A stretch of 64,000 bases of DNA from Pseudomonadota bacterium (lineage in GTDB: Bacteria; Pseudomonadota; Alphaproteobacteria; Sphingomonadales; Sphingomonadaceae), in contig JAFEEX010000018.1 of assembly GCA_018240895.1 (NCBI GenBank), forward strand, positions 1 through 64,000. Direction: 5' to 3'. Of this stretch, positions 7,745 to 15,823 are shown one piece after another. The notes beneath the pieces are model-generated. The model did not search any database and was not told the DNA's origin. It saw nothing but the letters and a program-made list of their open reading frames with translations. How positions within the stretch are numbered: the stretch's first letter is position 1; each line of letters opens with the position of its first letter. A program made the translations under genes and the position numbers.

Positions 7745-8754
7745 ATCCACCCCGCCAGTTCGCGGCGCACCAGCGTTTCCAGCATGGCCATTCCGGCCTT
7801 GCCCGCGTTCAGGCAATCAAGCGCGGCGAAGTGGGTGCCGCCGGCGGCAAGGAAGGCGTCGCGCCCCCGGATCGCCAGTTCCTCACGGGTTTCCAGACAA
7901 TCAGCCGCGAAGCCGGGGGCGGTGATGACAAGGCGTCTGGTGCCTTTGGCTGCCTCGGCCAGCAGGACCGCGTCAGTCGCCGGTTCCAGCCATTTGGCGC
8001 GACCGAAGCGAGACTGGAAGGTGACCTCTATCCGCAGCGCCGGATAGTCCGCCGCCAGCGCATCGGCCAGCAGGCGTGCGGTTTTCTGGCATTGGCAGTG
8101 ATAGGGATCGCCAAGCTGCAGCGTCCGCAGCGGCATTCCGTGGAATGACAGCAGCAGCACCTCTGGCACGAAATCGAGCGCGGCAAGCTGGCGCGCGGTA
8201 TCGGCGCGCAATGCCTCGATATGAGCGGGATCGTCATGGTACGGCGGCAGGATGCGAAGCGCCGGTTGCCAGCGCATCTTGCCCAGCTGTGCGCCCAGTG
8301 CGTCAATCGCGGTGGCGGTGGTTGGGCCCGAATATTGCGGATAAAGCGGTGCGACCAGAATCCGCTCGCAGCCCGCATCCTTCATCGCTTGCAATTTCGG
8401 CCCCAAAGCCGGGTTGCCATAACGCATCGCCCAATCGACCTGCACTCCATCGCCCAGCCGCGCCTGCAATGCCTCAGCCTGTACCCGGGTGATTGCGGCG
8501 AGCGGGGAGCCTTCCGGTCCCCATATCTGCTGATAGGCGTGAGCCGACCTGCCCGGGCGAGTGACAAGGATGATCCCGTTCAGGATCGGCCACCACACCA
8601 GTTTGGGAATTTCCACCACGCGGCGGTCAGACAGGAATTCCCTCAGATAGCGCCGCACCGCTGCCGGGCTTGGCGCATCGGGCGTGCCCAGGTTGACCAG
8701 CAGCACCCCGATGCGCGCGGGCACAACCGGGGGATGATCGGCGGGCCGAGTCAC
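7741..8754 (-). CDS. hemH: ferrochelatase
   Basis: Inserts Fe2+ into protoporphyrin IX, the last step of haem synthesis. At 337 residues it has the class hallmarks: VLLVNLGTPDAP at the N terminus, REFLSDRRVVEIP, LYPQYSGPTTATA, LLLSFHGMPLRT with the metal-binding His, and the C-terminal PGFAADCLETREELA with the catalytic Glu. The start is GTG 8754, overlapping the TGA of the upstream molybdopterin-enzyme gene by 4 nt (GTGA), so translation is probably coupled. It is therefore the third gene of the mrp / molybdoenzyme / hemH run, an unusual partnership. A DPYHCQCQ pair of cysteines follows the active-site loop. Confidence 0.95.
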   Translation of the reverse strand: MTRPADHPPVVPARIGVLLVNLGTPDAPSPAAVRRYLREFLSDRRVVEIPKLVWWPILNGIILVTRPGRSAHAYQQIWGPEGSPLAAITRVQAEALQARLGDGVQVDWAMRYGNPALGPKLQAMKDAGCERILVAPLYPQYSGPTTATAIDALGAQLGKMRWQPALRILPPYHDDPAHIEALRADTARQLAALDFVPEVLLLSFHGMPLRTLQLGDPYHCQCQKTARLLADALAADYPALRIEVTFQSRFGRAKWLEPATDAVLLAEAAKGTRRLVITAPGFAADCLETREELAIRGRDAFLAAGGTHFAALDCLNAGKAGMAMLETLVRRELAGWI

Positions 8755-11018
8755 TGCGCCTGTGCCCCCAGCGGCAGCGATCGGGCACGGGTTCCCCCGG
8801 CAGCATAAAGCGCATTGGCTATTGCCGGAACCACCGCCGAAGCGCCCAGTTCACCCGGATCGAAAGGCTCACCCTTGCTGCTGGCGAATTCCACCAGAAT
8901 TTCCGGGCAATCGGCGAGCAGCGGCAAGCCCAGCAGGCCAAGCCGCCCGGTTTGCGGCAGTCCGTTGGCGTAAATGGTGGTGCAGCCATTGGCCAGGCCC
9001 ATGCCAAAGATCAGCCCCCCCTCGATCTGCTGGCGGGCGATGTCGAGGTTGATGATCCGCCCGATGTCAGCCACCACGGTCAGCTTGTCGACGCGAATTC
9101 CGCGTTCATCGCGGCGCGCGCTGGCAACCACGGCAATCCGTCCCTCGCGCCCGGCCACCACCATCTTGTGACAGGCCAGCCCCTGCCCGCTGCCAGTCGC
9201 GCCGCCGTTCCATTCAGCCAGGGTAGCAGCGCGCTGCAGCACATTGGCCAATCTGATGTCATGCCCCAGCATCGCCATGCGATAGGACATCGGTTCGCGG
9301 CGGGCGCGCGACGCCAGTTCGTCAATGAATGTCTCGATCAGGAAACAGCCCAGCGCCGCGCTGTTGCCGCGCAGCCGCGCCGTGGGCAAATCGATCCGGG
9401 CGGGGCAATGCTCGATCAGCAGTGTCTCCACCGCATAGGGCGGCACCATCCCTTCCAGCGCAAGCGGATCGCCCTGGCCCTGCGCGGCAAGCGCGCCGCG
9501 CAGGCTGCGCTGATCGAACAGCCGTGCCCCGAATTCGCGCACGGTCGCCGGCATTGCCACCCGCACCTTCAGCGCGGTCAGTGTTCCGTCCGGCGTGGTG
9601 CGCGCGGCCAGGATCGCGCGGGCCGGACTGCGCGGCGACCCGGCGACGTGTTCCTGCCAGCGCGACCAGCAAAGCTGCACCGGTTTGCCAACCTCACGCG
9701 CGATCAGTGCCACTTCGGCGGCGTGATCATTTTCCAGCCGGCGGTCGAAACTGCCGCCAGCGGGCATCGGATAGAGAATGACATTGTCGATACCGATGCC
9801 CAGGGCCCGCGCCGCGCTGCGGCGCGCCGCCTGAGGGGCCTGGCTGGCAATCCACAGTTCCAGCTTGCCATCATCATAACGCGCCGTGGCGCTGGCGGTT
9901 TCAAGCTGGGCGTGAAGCGCCGGTTCGATCGAATAGCCGGCAACATGTTCAAACTTGCTGGCCAGCCAGGTGCCGGGATCGCCGGAACGGGCCACTTCCA
10001 CCGCATCGCCGCGGCGCAGCGCGTGATCCAGCACCTTGCCGATCCGCAGCGAATCCGCACGCTGCGTTACCTTGAAACGCGGCGCGATCCGCTTCAGTGC
10101 TTCTTCCGCGGCCCACCAGTTCGATCCCGTCGCCGCCAGCCAGTCCGGCCCTTCGACCAACCGTAGAAAGCCGCTGACGCTTTTGCCCGGCGCGGGATCA
10201 TGGCTGCCCAGCGCTGCCTCGCCGATCGGGGCATGGCGGATCGCGGCAAAGACCATGTCGGTCAGCCGCACGTCTGCGGCAAAGGCATAGCTGCCATCGA
10301 CTTTGGCGGGAAGGTCAAGCCGGGGACAGGCCAGCGGCGCGCCCACTGGAAATTCGGCCGGGTTTTCGCCCGGCGGCTGGGCGCGCAGCACCGGCGGAGA
10401 GGGCGGCGCATATCCCGCCGCATCCTCGGCAAGGTCAGCGAAGGACAGGCGCCGCTTGTCATGGACGATGAAGCCGCCCACGGCGTCGCACTCTTCCCAG
10501 GACAGGTTCCAGCGCGATGCCGCGGCCTTTGCCAGCATGGCCCGCGCCGATGCCGCGGCGATCCGCGCCGGCATTTCGAACGCCATGATCGATGTACCAT
10601 CGGCGGCAACGTCAAACGCTTCCCCCTCGGCATAGCGCCGGGCCAGATAATCGTCGGGCTTGTCGGCCAGGCCTGAAAACAGCGGCATCCACAGGCTGGC
10701 CCAGCGCGCCGCCAGCGGCACATTGGCATAGACCCCGCTAACCGGGGCTGGCTCCACCGCAACCTGGCGCCAGTCCGCGCCAAGCTCACCCGCTATGATC
10801 TGCGGGATCAGGGTGGTGATGCCCTGGCCCATTTCGGTTTCAGGGACAGCCACAGTGACCACGCCGTCCTTGCCGATCTTCAGCCAGGCATCGAAAGCTA
10901 CCTCGCCCGGCCCGGCGGGCAGCGGCGCGGTAAAGCGGCGCGGGGTCAGCGTCCAGGCCAGCAGCAATCCCCCCGCTGCCCCCGCGCCCAATATCACGCC
11001 GCGCCGCGAAAGGTGCAT
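8751..11018 (-). CDS. exported molybdopterin-binding oxidoreductase, xanthine dehydrogenase family large subunit
   Basis: A 755-residue protein of the IorB / aldehyde-oxidase group. It begins MHLSRRGVILGAGAAGGLLLAW, a twin-arginine signal, so it is folded with its cofactor and exported. PETEMGQGITTLIPQI is a typical molybdopterin-binding block, and two tandem large-subunit domains follow. The C-terminal FDPGELGASAVVPAIANAL holds the conserved catalytic Glu. Starting at 11018 avoids a long overlap with mrp, whose stop is 13 nt upstream. No 2Fe-2S small subunit (IorA type) is encoded beside it, unlike most IorAB pairs, so its electron acceptor is unknown. Its end overlaps hemH by 4 nt. Substrate unknown; isoquinoline is only the name of the family founder. 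Confidence 0.85.
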   Translation of the reverse strand: MHLSRRGVILGAGAAGGLLLAWTLTPRRFTAPLPAGPGEVAFDAWLKIGKDGVVTVAVPETEMGQGITTLIPQIIAGELGADWRQVAVEPAPVSGVYANVPLAARWASLWMPLFSGLADKPDDYLARRYAEGEAFDVAADGTSIMAFEMPARIAAASARAMLAKAAASRWNLSWEECDAVGGFIVHDKRRLSFADLAEDAAGYAPPSPPVLRAQPPGENPAEFPVGAPLACPRLDLPAKVDGSYAFAADVRLTDMVFAAIRHAPIGEAALGSHDPAPGKSVSGFLRLVEGPDWLAATGSNWWAAEEALKRIAPRFKVTQRADSLRIGKVLDHALRRGDAVEVARSGDPGTWLASKFEHVAGYSIEPALHAQLETASATARYDDGKLELWIASQAPQAARRSAARALGIGIDNVILYPMPAGGSFDRRLENDHAAEVALIAREVGKPVQLCWSRWQEHVAGSPRSPARAILAARTTPDGTLTALKVRVAMPATVREFGARLFDQRSLRGALAAQGQGDPLALEGMVPPYAVETLLIEHCPARIDLPTARLRGNSAALGCFLIETFIDELASRARREPMSYRMAMLGHDIRLANVLQRAATLAEWNGGATGSGQGLACHKMVVAGREGRIAVVASARRDERGIRVDKLTVVADIGRIINLDIARQQIEGGLIFGMGLANGCTTIYANGLPQTGRLGLLGLPLLADCPEILVEFASSKGEPFDPGELGASAVVPAIANALYAAGGTRARSLPLGAQAQ

Positions 11019-11031
11019 CGCGCCCGTGCCC

Positions 11032-11997
11032 TTACCGGTTGTCAAGCCAGCTGGAGATGCGGCGGGCGATGGCGGAGAAGGCCTCTCCTTCACGGCCGTC
11101 GCTGGCGGCGGGCGGCGTTCCCGCATCGCTGGCCTTGCGGATTTGCAGGTCCAGCGGAATCCGCCCGAGGAAGGCAAGGCCCATGTCCCTGGCCGCCACC
11201 TCTGCCCCGCCCGCGCCGAACGGGTCGCTTACCTCGCCGCAGTGCGGGCAGGCATAGCCGGCCATATTTTCCACCATGCCGATCACCGGCACCTGTCCCA
11301 CCTCAAACAACTGGACTGCCCGGCGCGCATCGATCAGTGCCAGATCCTGCGGGGTGGAAACGATCACCGCGCCGTCAGGCTTGTGGCGTTGCAGAATGGT
11401 AAGCTGCACATCGCCGGTGCCCGGCGGCAGATCGACAATCAGGGTATCGACCGCGCCCCAGTCGGCATCGATCAACTGGCCAAGCGCATTGCTGGCCATC
11501 GGCCCGCGCCAGGCGATCGCCTTGTCAGGATCAATCAACTGCCCCATCGACAGTACCGGAACGCCCCACTGGTTGGGAACGGGGACCAGCTTGTCATTGC
11601 GCGCCTCCGGTTTGACGCCCTCGCTGCCGAACAGCCGCGGCTGTGACGGGCCATAGATATCGGCATCGACCAGCCCGACCTTGCGGCCCATCCGCGCCAG
11701 GGCCACGGCCAGATTGGCCGATACGGTTGACTTGCCAACCCCGCCCTTGCCCGAACCCACCGCGATGATCCTGCGCCGGGGCTTGTCGGCCATCAACGCC
11801 ACGCGCACATCCTGCACGCCCGGCTTGCCGGCCAGCGCCTCTTTCACCGCTGCTTCCAGCCGTTCGCGCTCCACCTGGTCAAGGCCAGCGGCATCGAGCA
11901 CGGCAATCGCCACGCCGTCATTAAGACGCAGGCTTTGCAGGCGGGACTGGGCAAGCTGGGGCAGCGCGGCGCGCAGGGCGTCGGTCGGATCACTCAT
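11032..11997 (-). CDS. apbC: Mrp/ApbC family iron-sulfur cluster carrier ATPase
   Basis: A cytoplasmic P-loop ATPase that holds and delivers 4Fe-4S clusters to apoproteins. The 321-residue chain has an N-terminal DUF59-like region (about 1-75), then a deviant Walker [12 protein letters not shown] at 81-91, [11 protein letters not shown], and the cluster-binding CPHC motif in GYACPHCGE. The order is standard for Mrp. ATG 11997 follows a GGGGGG run. It heads a run with the molybdopterin enzyme and hemH, so an Fe-S carrier, a molybdoenzyme and ferrochelatase are expressed together. It is divergent from hflK. Confidence 0.93.
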   Translation of the reverse strand: MSDPTDALRAALPQLAQSRLQSLRLNDGVAIAVLDAAGLDQVERERLEAAVKEALAGKPGVQDVRVALMADKPRRRIIAVGSGKGGVGKSTVSANLAVALARMGRKVGLVDADIYGPSQPRLFGSEGVKPEARNDKLVPVPNQWGVPVLSMGQLIDPDKAIAWRGPMASNALGQLIDADWGAVDTLIVDLPPGTGDVQLTILQRHKPDGAVIVSTPQDLALIDARRAVQLFEVGQVPVIGMVENMAGYACPHCGEVSDPFGAGGAEVAARDMGLAFLGRIPLDLQIRKASDAGTPPAASDGREGEAFSAIARRISSWLDNR

Positions 11998-12071
11998 GCC
12001 ACCCCCCTAGCAAGGAAAAAGCGTCAGGAGACACTGTTTTTGTGCGTGATGCACACCTATAACGGGTGGCA

Positions 12072-13205
12072 ATGAGAGGAAATGACGAATTCGAGAGCGG
12101 ACGCGTGCTGGCAATGGCCGGCGGCAAGAGTCCGTGGGGCAAAGGCAGCGGCACGGCCGAAGCCGATCCACCCGTGGTCGATCCGGACGCCGGAACTGCC
12201 GAGGACGCGCCGGCTGCGGGCGGCAGCGACAGCGCTCCGCGCCCGTTCAACCCGTGGCTGCCCCCCCAGCGTGAGCCGGAAAGCGGCAGGCGATCAGCCA
12301 ATATCGAGGATATCCTGCGGCAGCGGGCCTTTCGCCCGGGTGGAACCGGCGGCGGCGCGCGTACCTGGTTGCCGCTGGTGCTGATCGGGGCCGTCGTGGC
12401 CTGGATCGGGGGCACCTCGATTCATTTCCTCGGCAAGGGCGAACAGGGGCTGGTCACCACTTTCGGCAAGTATCAGAAGACCGTTGGTTCGGGCCTGACC
12501 CTGACGCTGCCCTGGCCGGTCCAGGCGATTGCAAGCCGCAACACCGCAAAGATCGAGGAGCTTGCCCTGCCCGATCCCGACGGCGAAAACCTGATGATCA
12601 CAAGCGACCGGCAATTAGCTGATATCGCGGTAAAATTTCGCTGGCGGATCACCGATCTGAAGCGTTTTACCTATGGCGCTGACAATAGCGAGAAGGCGAT
12701 CGCCCAACTGGCCGATGCCCAGGTCCACGCCGCCGTTGCCGAGCAGACCTTTGACGATCTGATCGAAGGATCGCGGCGCGTTGAATTGCAGCAGGTGATC
12801 GCGGCGCGCAGCCAGGCGGTGCTCGATGCCTGGAAACTGGGGGTCAAGGTTGACGGCGTGGAGATAGTCCGCGCCAATCCGCCGGCGCGCCTGTCTGACG
12901 CATTCCGCAAGATTGCCGACGCCAAGCAGGAAACCCGCAAGAAGATCGAGGACGCGCAGAACAGCGCCCAACGGACGCTGAGCAACGCCCAGACCGAGGC
13001 AGCCGACTTTGAAGCCGTCTATGCCCAGTACAAGGAGGCGCCCGGCATCACCCGCAAGCGCCGTTACTATGAAGCGATGGAACGGGTGCTGGCCAACAAT
13101 GCCAAGATCGTGGTCGGCTCTGGCACGGCAGGGGTGACCGTGGCCGCGCCGCCAGCCCCCAGCCCAGGCGAAACCCCCTCACCCGCCGCGACGGGAGGGC
13201 AATAG
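12072..13205 (+). CDS. hflK: FtsH protease modulator HflK
   Basis: HflK and HflC form a periplasm-facing SPFH complex that encloses FtsH and restrains its proteolysis of membrane proteins. The Gly/Pro-rich N-terminal tail is followed by a transmembrane segment near residues 100-115 (WLPLVLIGAVVAWIGG). The SPFH domain then starts at the typical GEQGLVTTFGKYQKTVGSGL. A coiled-coil stretch rich in Ala, Lys and Glu follows (KQETRKKIEDAQNSAQ). The exact start is unsure: GTG 12066, ATG 12072 and ATG 12114 are all in frame and none has a strong ribosome site. hflC begins one base after its stop. Confidence 0.92.
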   Translation: MRGNDEFESGRVLAMAGGKSPWGKGSGTAEADPPVVDPDAGTAEDAPAAGGSDSAPRPFNPWLPPQREPESGRRSANIEDILRQRAFRPGGTGGGARTWLPLVLIGAVVAWIGGTSIHFLGKGEQGLVTTFGKYQKTVGSGLTLTLPWPVQAIASRNTAKIEELALPDPDGENLMITSDRQLADIAVKFRWRITDLKRFTYGADNSEKAIAQLADAQVHAAVAEQTFDDLIEGSRRVELQQVIAARSQAVLDAWKLGVKVDGVEIVRANPPARLSDAFRKIADAKQETRKKIEDAQNSAQRTLSNAQTEAADFEAVYAQYKEAPGITRKRRYYEAMERVLANNAKIVVGSGTAGVTVAAPPAPSPGETPSPAATGGQ

Positions 13206-13206
13206 G

Positions 13207-14046
13207 ATGAACGCCTTCATACAACGCCACCGCGCGGCGATGTTCCTGGTGGGATCGATCGCGCTGCTGCTGGGCCTGTGCGTTACCTTCGTGCCCGAAT
13301 CGTCGCAGGCCGTGGTGCTGCGCATGGGTGATCCGGTGCGGGTCATCAATCGCTGGAAGCCGAACAGCCCGCCCGGAGGCGGCGGACTGGTGGCGCACCT
13401 GCCGTTTGTGGAACAGGTGGCCTGGGTCGATCGCGGTCTGATCACCTTTACCGCGCAGCGTCAGCCGATCCGCACCGCTGACCAGTTTCCGCTGCTTGCC
13501 GATATTACCGCCACGTACCGCGTGTTCGATCCGGTCAAGCTGATCGATCAGGCCGGGGGGCCGCAGCGCGCGGGCGAACAGCTGCGATCGGTGCTGGGGT
13601 CGCTGGCCCAGCAGGAACTGGGCCAGGCCAGCGCGATGACGCTGCTTCAACCGGGCAGCGGCGGAGCCTTTGCCAGCCTGCGCGCCGCGCTGGATGCCAA
13701 GGCGCGCCCGCTGGGCATTCAGGTGGTTGACGTGCGCCTGACCGCCAGCGCCCTGCCCGAGGCGGAATTGCAGCAAACCTATGAACGGATGGACGCCGAA
13801 CGCAGCCGCATTGCCGCCAGCGAAATTGACGCCGGCAACCGCCAGGCCGAACAGATCGCCGCCAAGGCGCAGATCGACGCCGCCCGGATTCTGGGCAGCA
13901 CCGCCGGCCAGGACCCGGAATTCTATGACTTCTACCGCGCCATGCAGAGCTATGAGCTGATTTTCGCCAACCCCGCCAACAAGGGGTCATCGACCATCAT
14001 TCTGGGGTCTGACAACGAATACCTGAAGCAGTTCAAGGGGAATTAG
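13207..14046 (+). CDS. hflC: FtsH protease modulator HflC
   Basis: Second subunit of the HflKC complex, 279 residues. It has a short cytoplasmic N terminus, a transmembrane helix (AAMFLVGSIALLLGLCVTF), then an SPFH domain with SSQAVVLRMGDPVRVINRW and FPLLADITATYRVFDPVKL. The C-terminal helix is EIDAGNRQAEQIAAKAQIDAARILG, and YRAMQSYELIF follows as in other HflC proteins. ATG 13207 is preceded by GGGAGGG inside the hflK end, so the pair is translationally linked. An htrA-type protease gene lies 79 nt downstream on the same strand, giving a membrane-quality-control cluster. Confidence 0.93.
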   Translation: MNAFIQRHRAAMFLVGSIALLLGLCVTFVPESSQAVVLRMGDPVRVINRWKPNSPPGGGGLVAHLPFVEQVAWVDRGLITFTAQRQPIRTADQFPLLADITATYRVFDPVKLIDQAGGPQRAGEQLRSVLGSLAQQELGQASAMTLLQPGSGGAFASLRAALDAKARPLGIQVVDVRLTASALPEAELQQTYERMDAERSRIAASEIDAGNRQAEQIAAKAQIDAARILGSTAGQDPEFYDFYRAMQSYELIFANPANKGSSTIILGSDNEYLKQFKGN

Positions 14047-14125
14047 CCCATTCAAATCCTGTTCAGGCACAGCGGCGTGAATCGCCGGCGGGGCAGGAAG
14101 AGATTAACAAGAGGAACGTGATCAC

Positions 14126-15661
14126 GTGCGATATGCTTATGGAGTAACTTCGGCGCTGCTGATGGGCGGCGCGGCCCTTTCGCTGGCGACAGGCCTGCCC
14201 GCGGGTGCGCAGGTTGCCCAGAACGATGCCAGCCAGATGCAGGGCGTTGTCCCCCGCAGCGGAGCCCCGGCCAGCTTTGCCGACCTGACCCAGCAATTGC
14301 AGCCGGCAGTGGTCAACATTTCCACCCGCCAGAAAGTTCAGGTCCAGGCCGGAAACAATCCCTTTGCCGGAACCCCGCTTGAAGGGCTGTTTGGCGGCGG
14401 CGGCGGAAACGGCGCACCGCAAACGCGCGAGGCGCAGTCGCTCGGTTCGGGCTTCATCGTTTCGTCCGATGGCTATGTGGTAACCAACAATCACGTCATC
14501 ACCGCCGAGGGCAAGGGACAGGTCGAATCGATCACCGTGACCATGCCCGACGGCAACGAATATCCGGCCAAGCTGGTCGGCAAGGATGCCCCGTCAGACC
14601 TGGCGGTGCTGAAGATCACCGCGTCCAAGCCGCTGCCTTTCGTCAAGTTCGGCGACAGCCGCAATGCGCGGGTGGGCGACTGGGTGATCGCCATCGGCAA
14701 CCCCTTTGGCCTGGGCGGCACGGTTACATCGGGAATCGTTTCGGCGGTGACCCGTTCCACCGGATCGGGATCGGCCTATGACCGCTATATCCAGACCGAT
14801 GCCTCGATCAACCGGGGCAATTCGGGCGGGCCGATGTTTGACATGAAGGGCCAGGTGATCGGCATCAACAATGCGATCTTTTCGCCCACCGGCGGATCGG
14901 TGGGGATTGGCTTTGCCATTCCCGCCGAAACCGCCGCGCCGATTGTCGACAAGCTGATCAAGGGCGTGTCGATTGATCGCGGCTATCTGGGTGTGCGGAT
15001 CCAGCCGGTTACAGAGGATGTGGCGGATTCGCTTGGCCTGGCTCACAACCGGGGTGAACTGGTACAGGCGGTCGAGCCGGGCCGGCCTGCCGCAACCGCC
15101 GGCATTCAGGAAGGCGACGTGGTCGTCAAGGTGGACGGCAAGGACGTCAGCCCGGACCAGACGCTGTCCTACATTGTCGCCAACACCGCACCGGGCAAGC
15201 GCATCCCGATCGAACTGATCCGCCAGGGCAAGCGGCTGACGCTGAACGCCACGGTCGGCAAGCGCCCGAGCGAGGACGAACTGGCCCAGCAGCAAAGCTT
15301 CAACCCCAATGCCCAGCCTGACGATCAAAGCGATCAGGCCCAGGCCAAGGGCGACGGGCTGAGCGAAAAGGCGTTGGGACTGTCGGTTCTGCCGCTCAAT
15401 GCCCAGATCGCCGGACAGCTTGGCGTGCCGGCCAATACCAAGGGTGTGGTCATCGCCGCGGTTGATCAATCGTCCGATGCGGGCGCGCGCGGGCTGCAAC
15501 GCGGTGACATCATCCTGTCGGCCAATTACCGCGATACCGCCACGGTGGGCGATCTTGAAACGGCGATCCGTGCGGCACAGGCTGACGGACGTTCCGCCGT
15601 GCTGCTGCGCATTCAGCGCCGGGGCCAACCGGCATCATACCAACCGGTCCGGCTGCGCTGA
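14126..15661 (+). CDS. degP: Do/DegP family periplasmic serine endoprotease
   Basis: A 511-residue HtrA protease that degrades or refolds damaged envelope proteins. The N-terminal signal is LMGGAALSLATGLPAGAQ. The trypsin-like triad is visible as His123 (TNNHVI), Asp158 (SDLAVLKI) and Ser233 (INRGNSGGP). Two PDZ domains follow (about 290-385 and 415-505; GYLGVRIQPVTEDVADSLG opens the first). The start is GTG 14126, with AAGAGG upstream. It sits after hflK-hflC, which together suggests control of envelope protein turnover. It could equally be named mucD; orthology to a given Do protease is not decided. Confidence 0.93.
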   Translation: MRYAYGVTSALLMGGAALSLATGLPAGAQVAQNDASQMQGVVPRSGAPASFADLTQQLQPAVVNISTRQKVQVQAGNNPFAGTPLEGLFGGGGGNGAPQTREAQSLGSGFIVSSDGYVVTNNHVITAEGKGQVESITVTMPDGNEYPAKLVGKDAPSDLAVLKITASKPLPFVKFGDSRNARVGDWVIAIGNPFGLGGTVTSGIVSAVTRSTGSGSAYDRYIQTDASINRGNSGGPMFDMKGQVIGINNAIFSPTGGSVGIGFAIPAETAAPIVDKLIKGVSIDRGYLGVRIQPVTEDVADSLGLAHNRGELVQAVEPGRPAATAGIQEGDVVVKVDGKDVSPDQTLSYIVANTAPGKRIPIELIRQGKRLTLNATVGKRPSEDELAQQQSFNPNAQPDDQSDQAQAKGDGLSEKALGLSVLPLNAQIAGQLGVPANTKGVVIAAVDQSSDAGARGLQRGDIILSANYRDTATVGDLETAIRAAQADGRSAVLLRIQRRGQPASYQPVRLR

Positions 15662-15679
15662 TCCACAGGCACCCGTAAC

Positions 15680-15721
15680 TGAAAGGGCCTCTTTCCCCAC
15701 GCGGAGAAAGAGGCCCTTTCA
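15680..15721. terminator. 16-bp perfect inverted repeat, bidirectional terminator
   Basis: TGAAAGGGCCTCTTTC at 15680-15695 is the exact reverse complement of 15706-15721, with a 10-nt loop between. It lies between the convergent degP and PBP1A genes, 18 nt after the degP stop. The arms end in TTTC on either strand, which weakly serves as a U-tract. The length and position make a shared terminator the best explanation. Confidence 0.75.
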
Positions 15722-15823
15722 TTGAGCGGCATGGTTGGCCCAAGTCTGTCCCGTTGGGATTGAATCGCCCCTCCCTGGCGGGGAAAGACGTCCCTGCGTA
15801 ACCCGTTCAGCGCCGGCCCGCCT

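Noticed and set aside
5966..9052. Long open frames on the plus strand through rsmB, hemH and acylase genes (up to 411 residues)
   Set aside because: They lie antisense to strongly conserved genes and have Arg/Pro-rich content typical of high-GC shadow frames; no family motif is visible.
8952..10166. 404-residue plus-strand open frame opposite the molybdopterin enzyme
   Set aside because: The minus-strand gene has a Tat signal and family motifs; the opposite frame has no recognisable domain or ribosome site.
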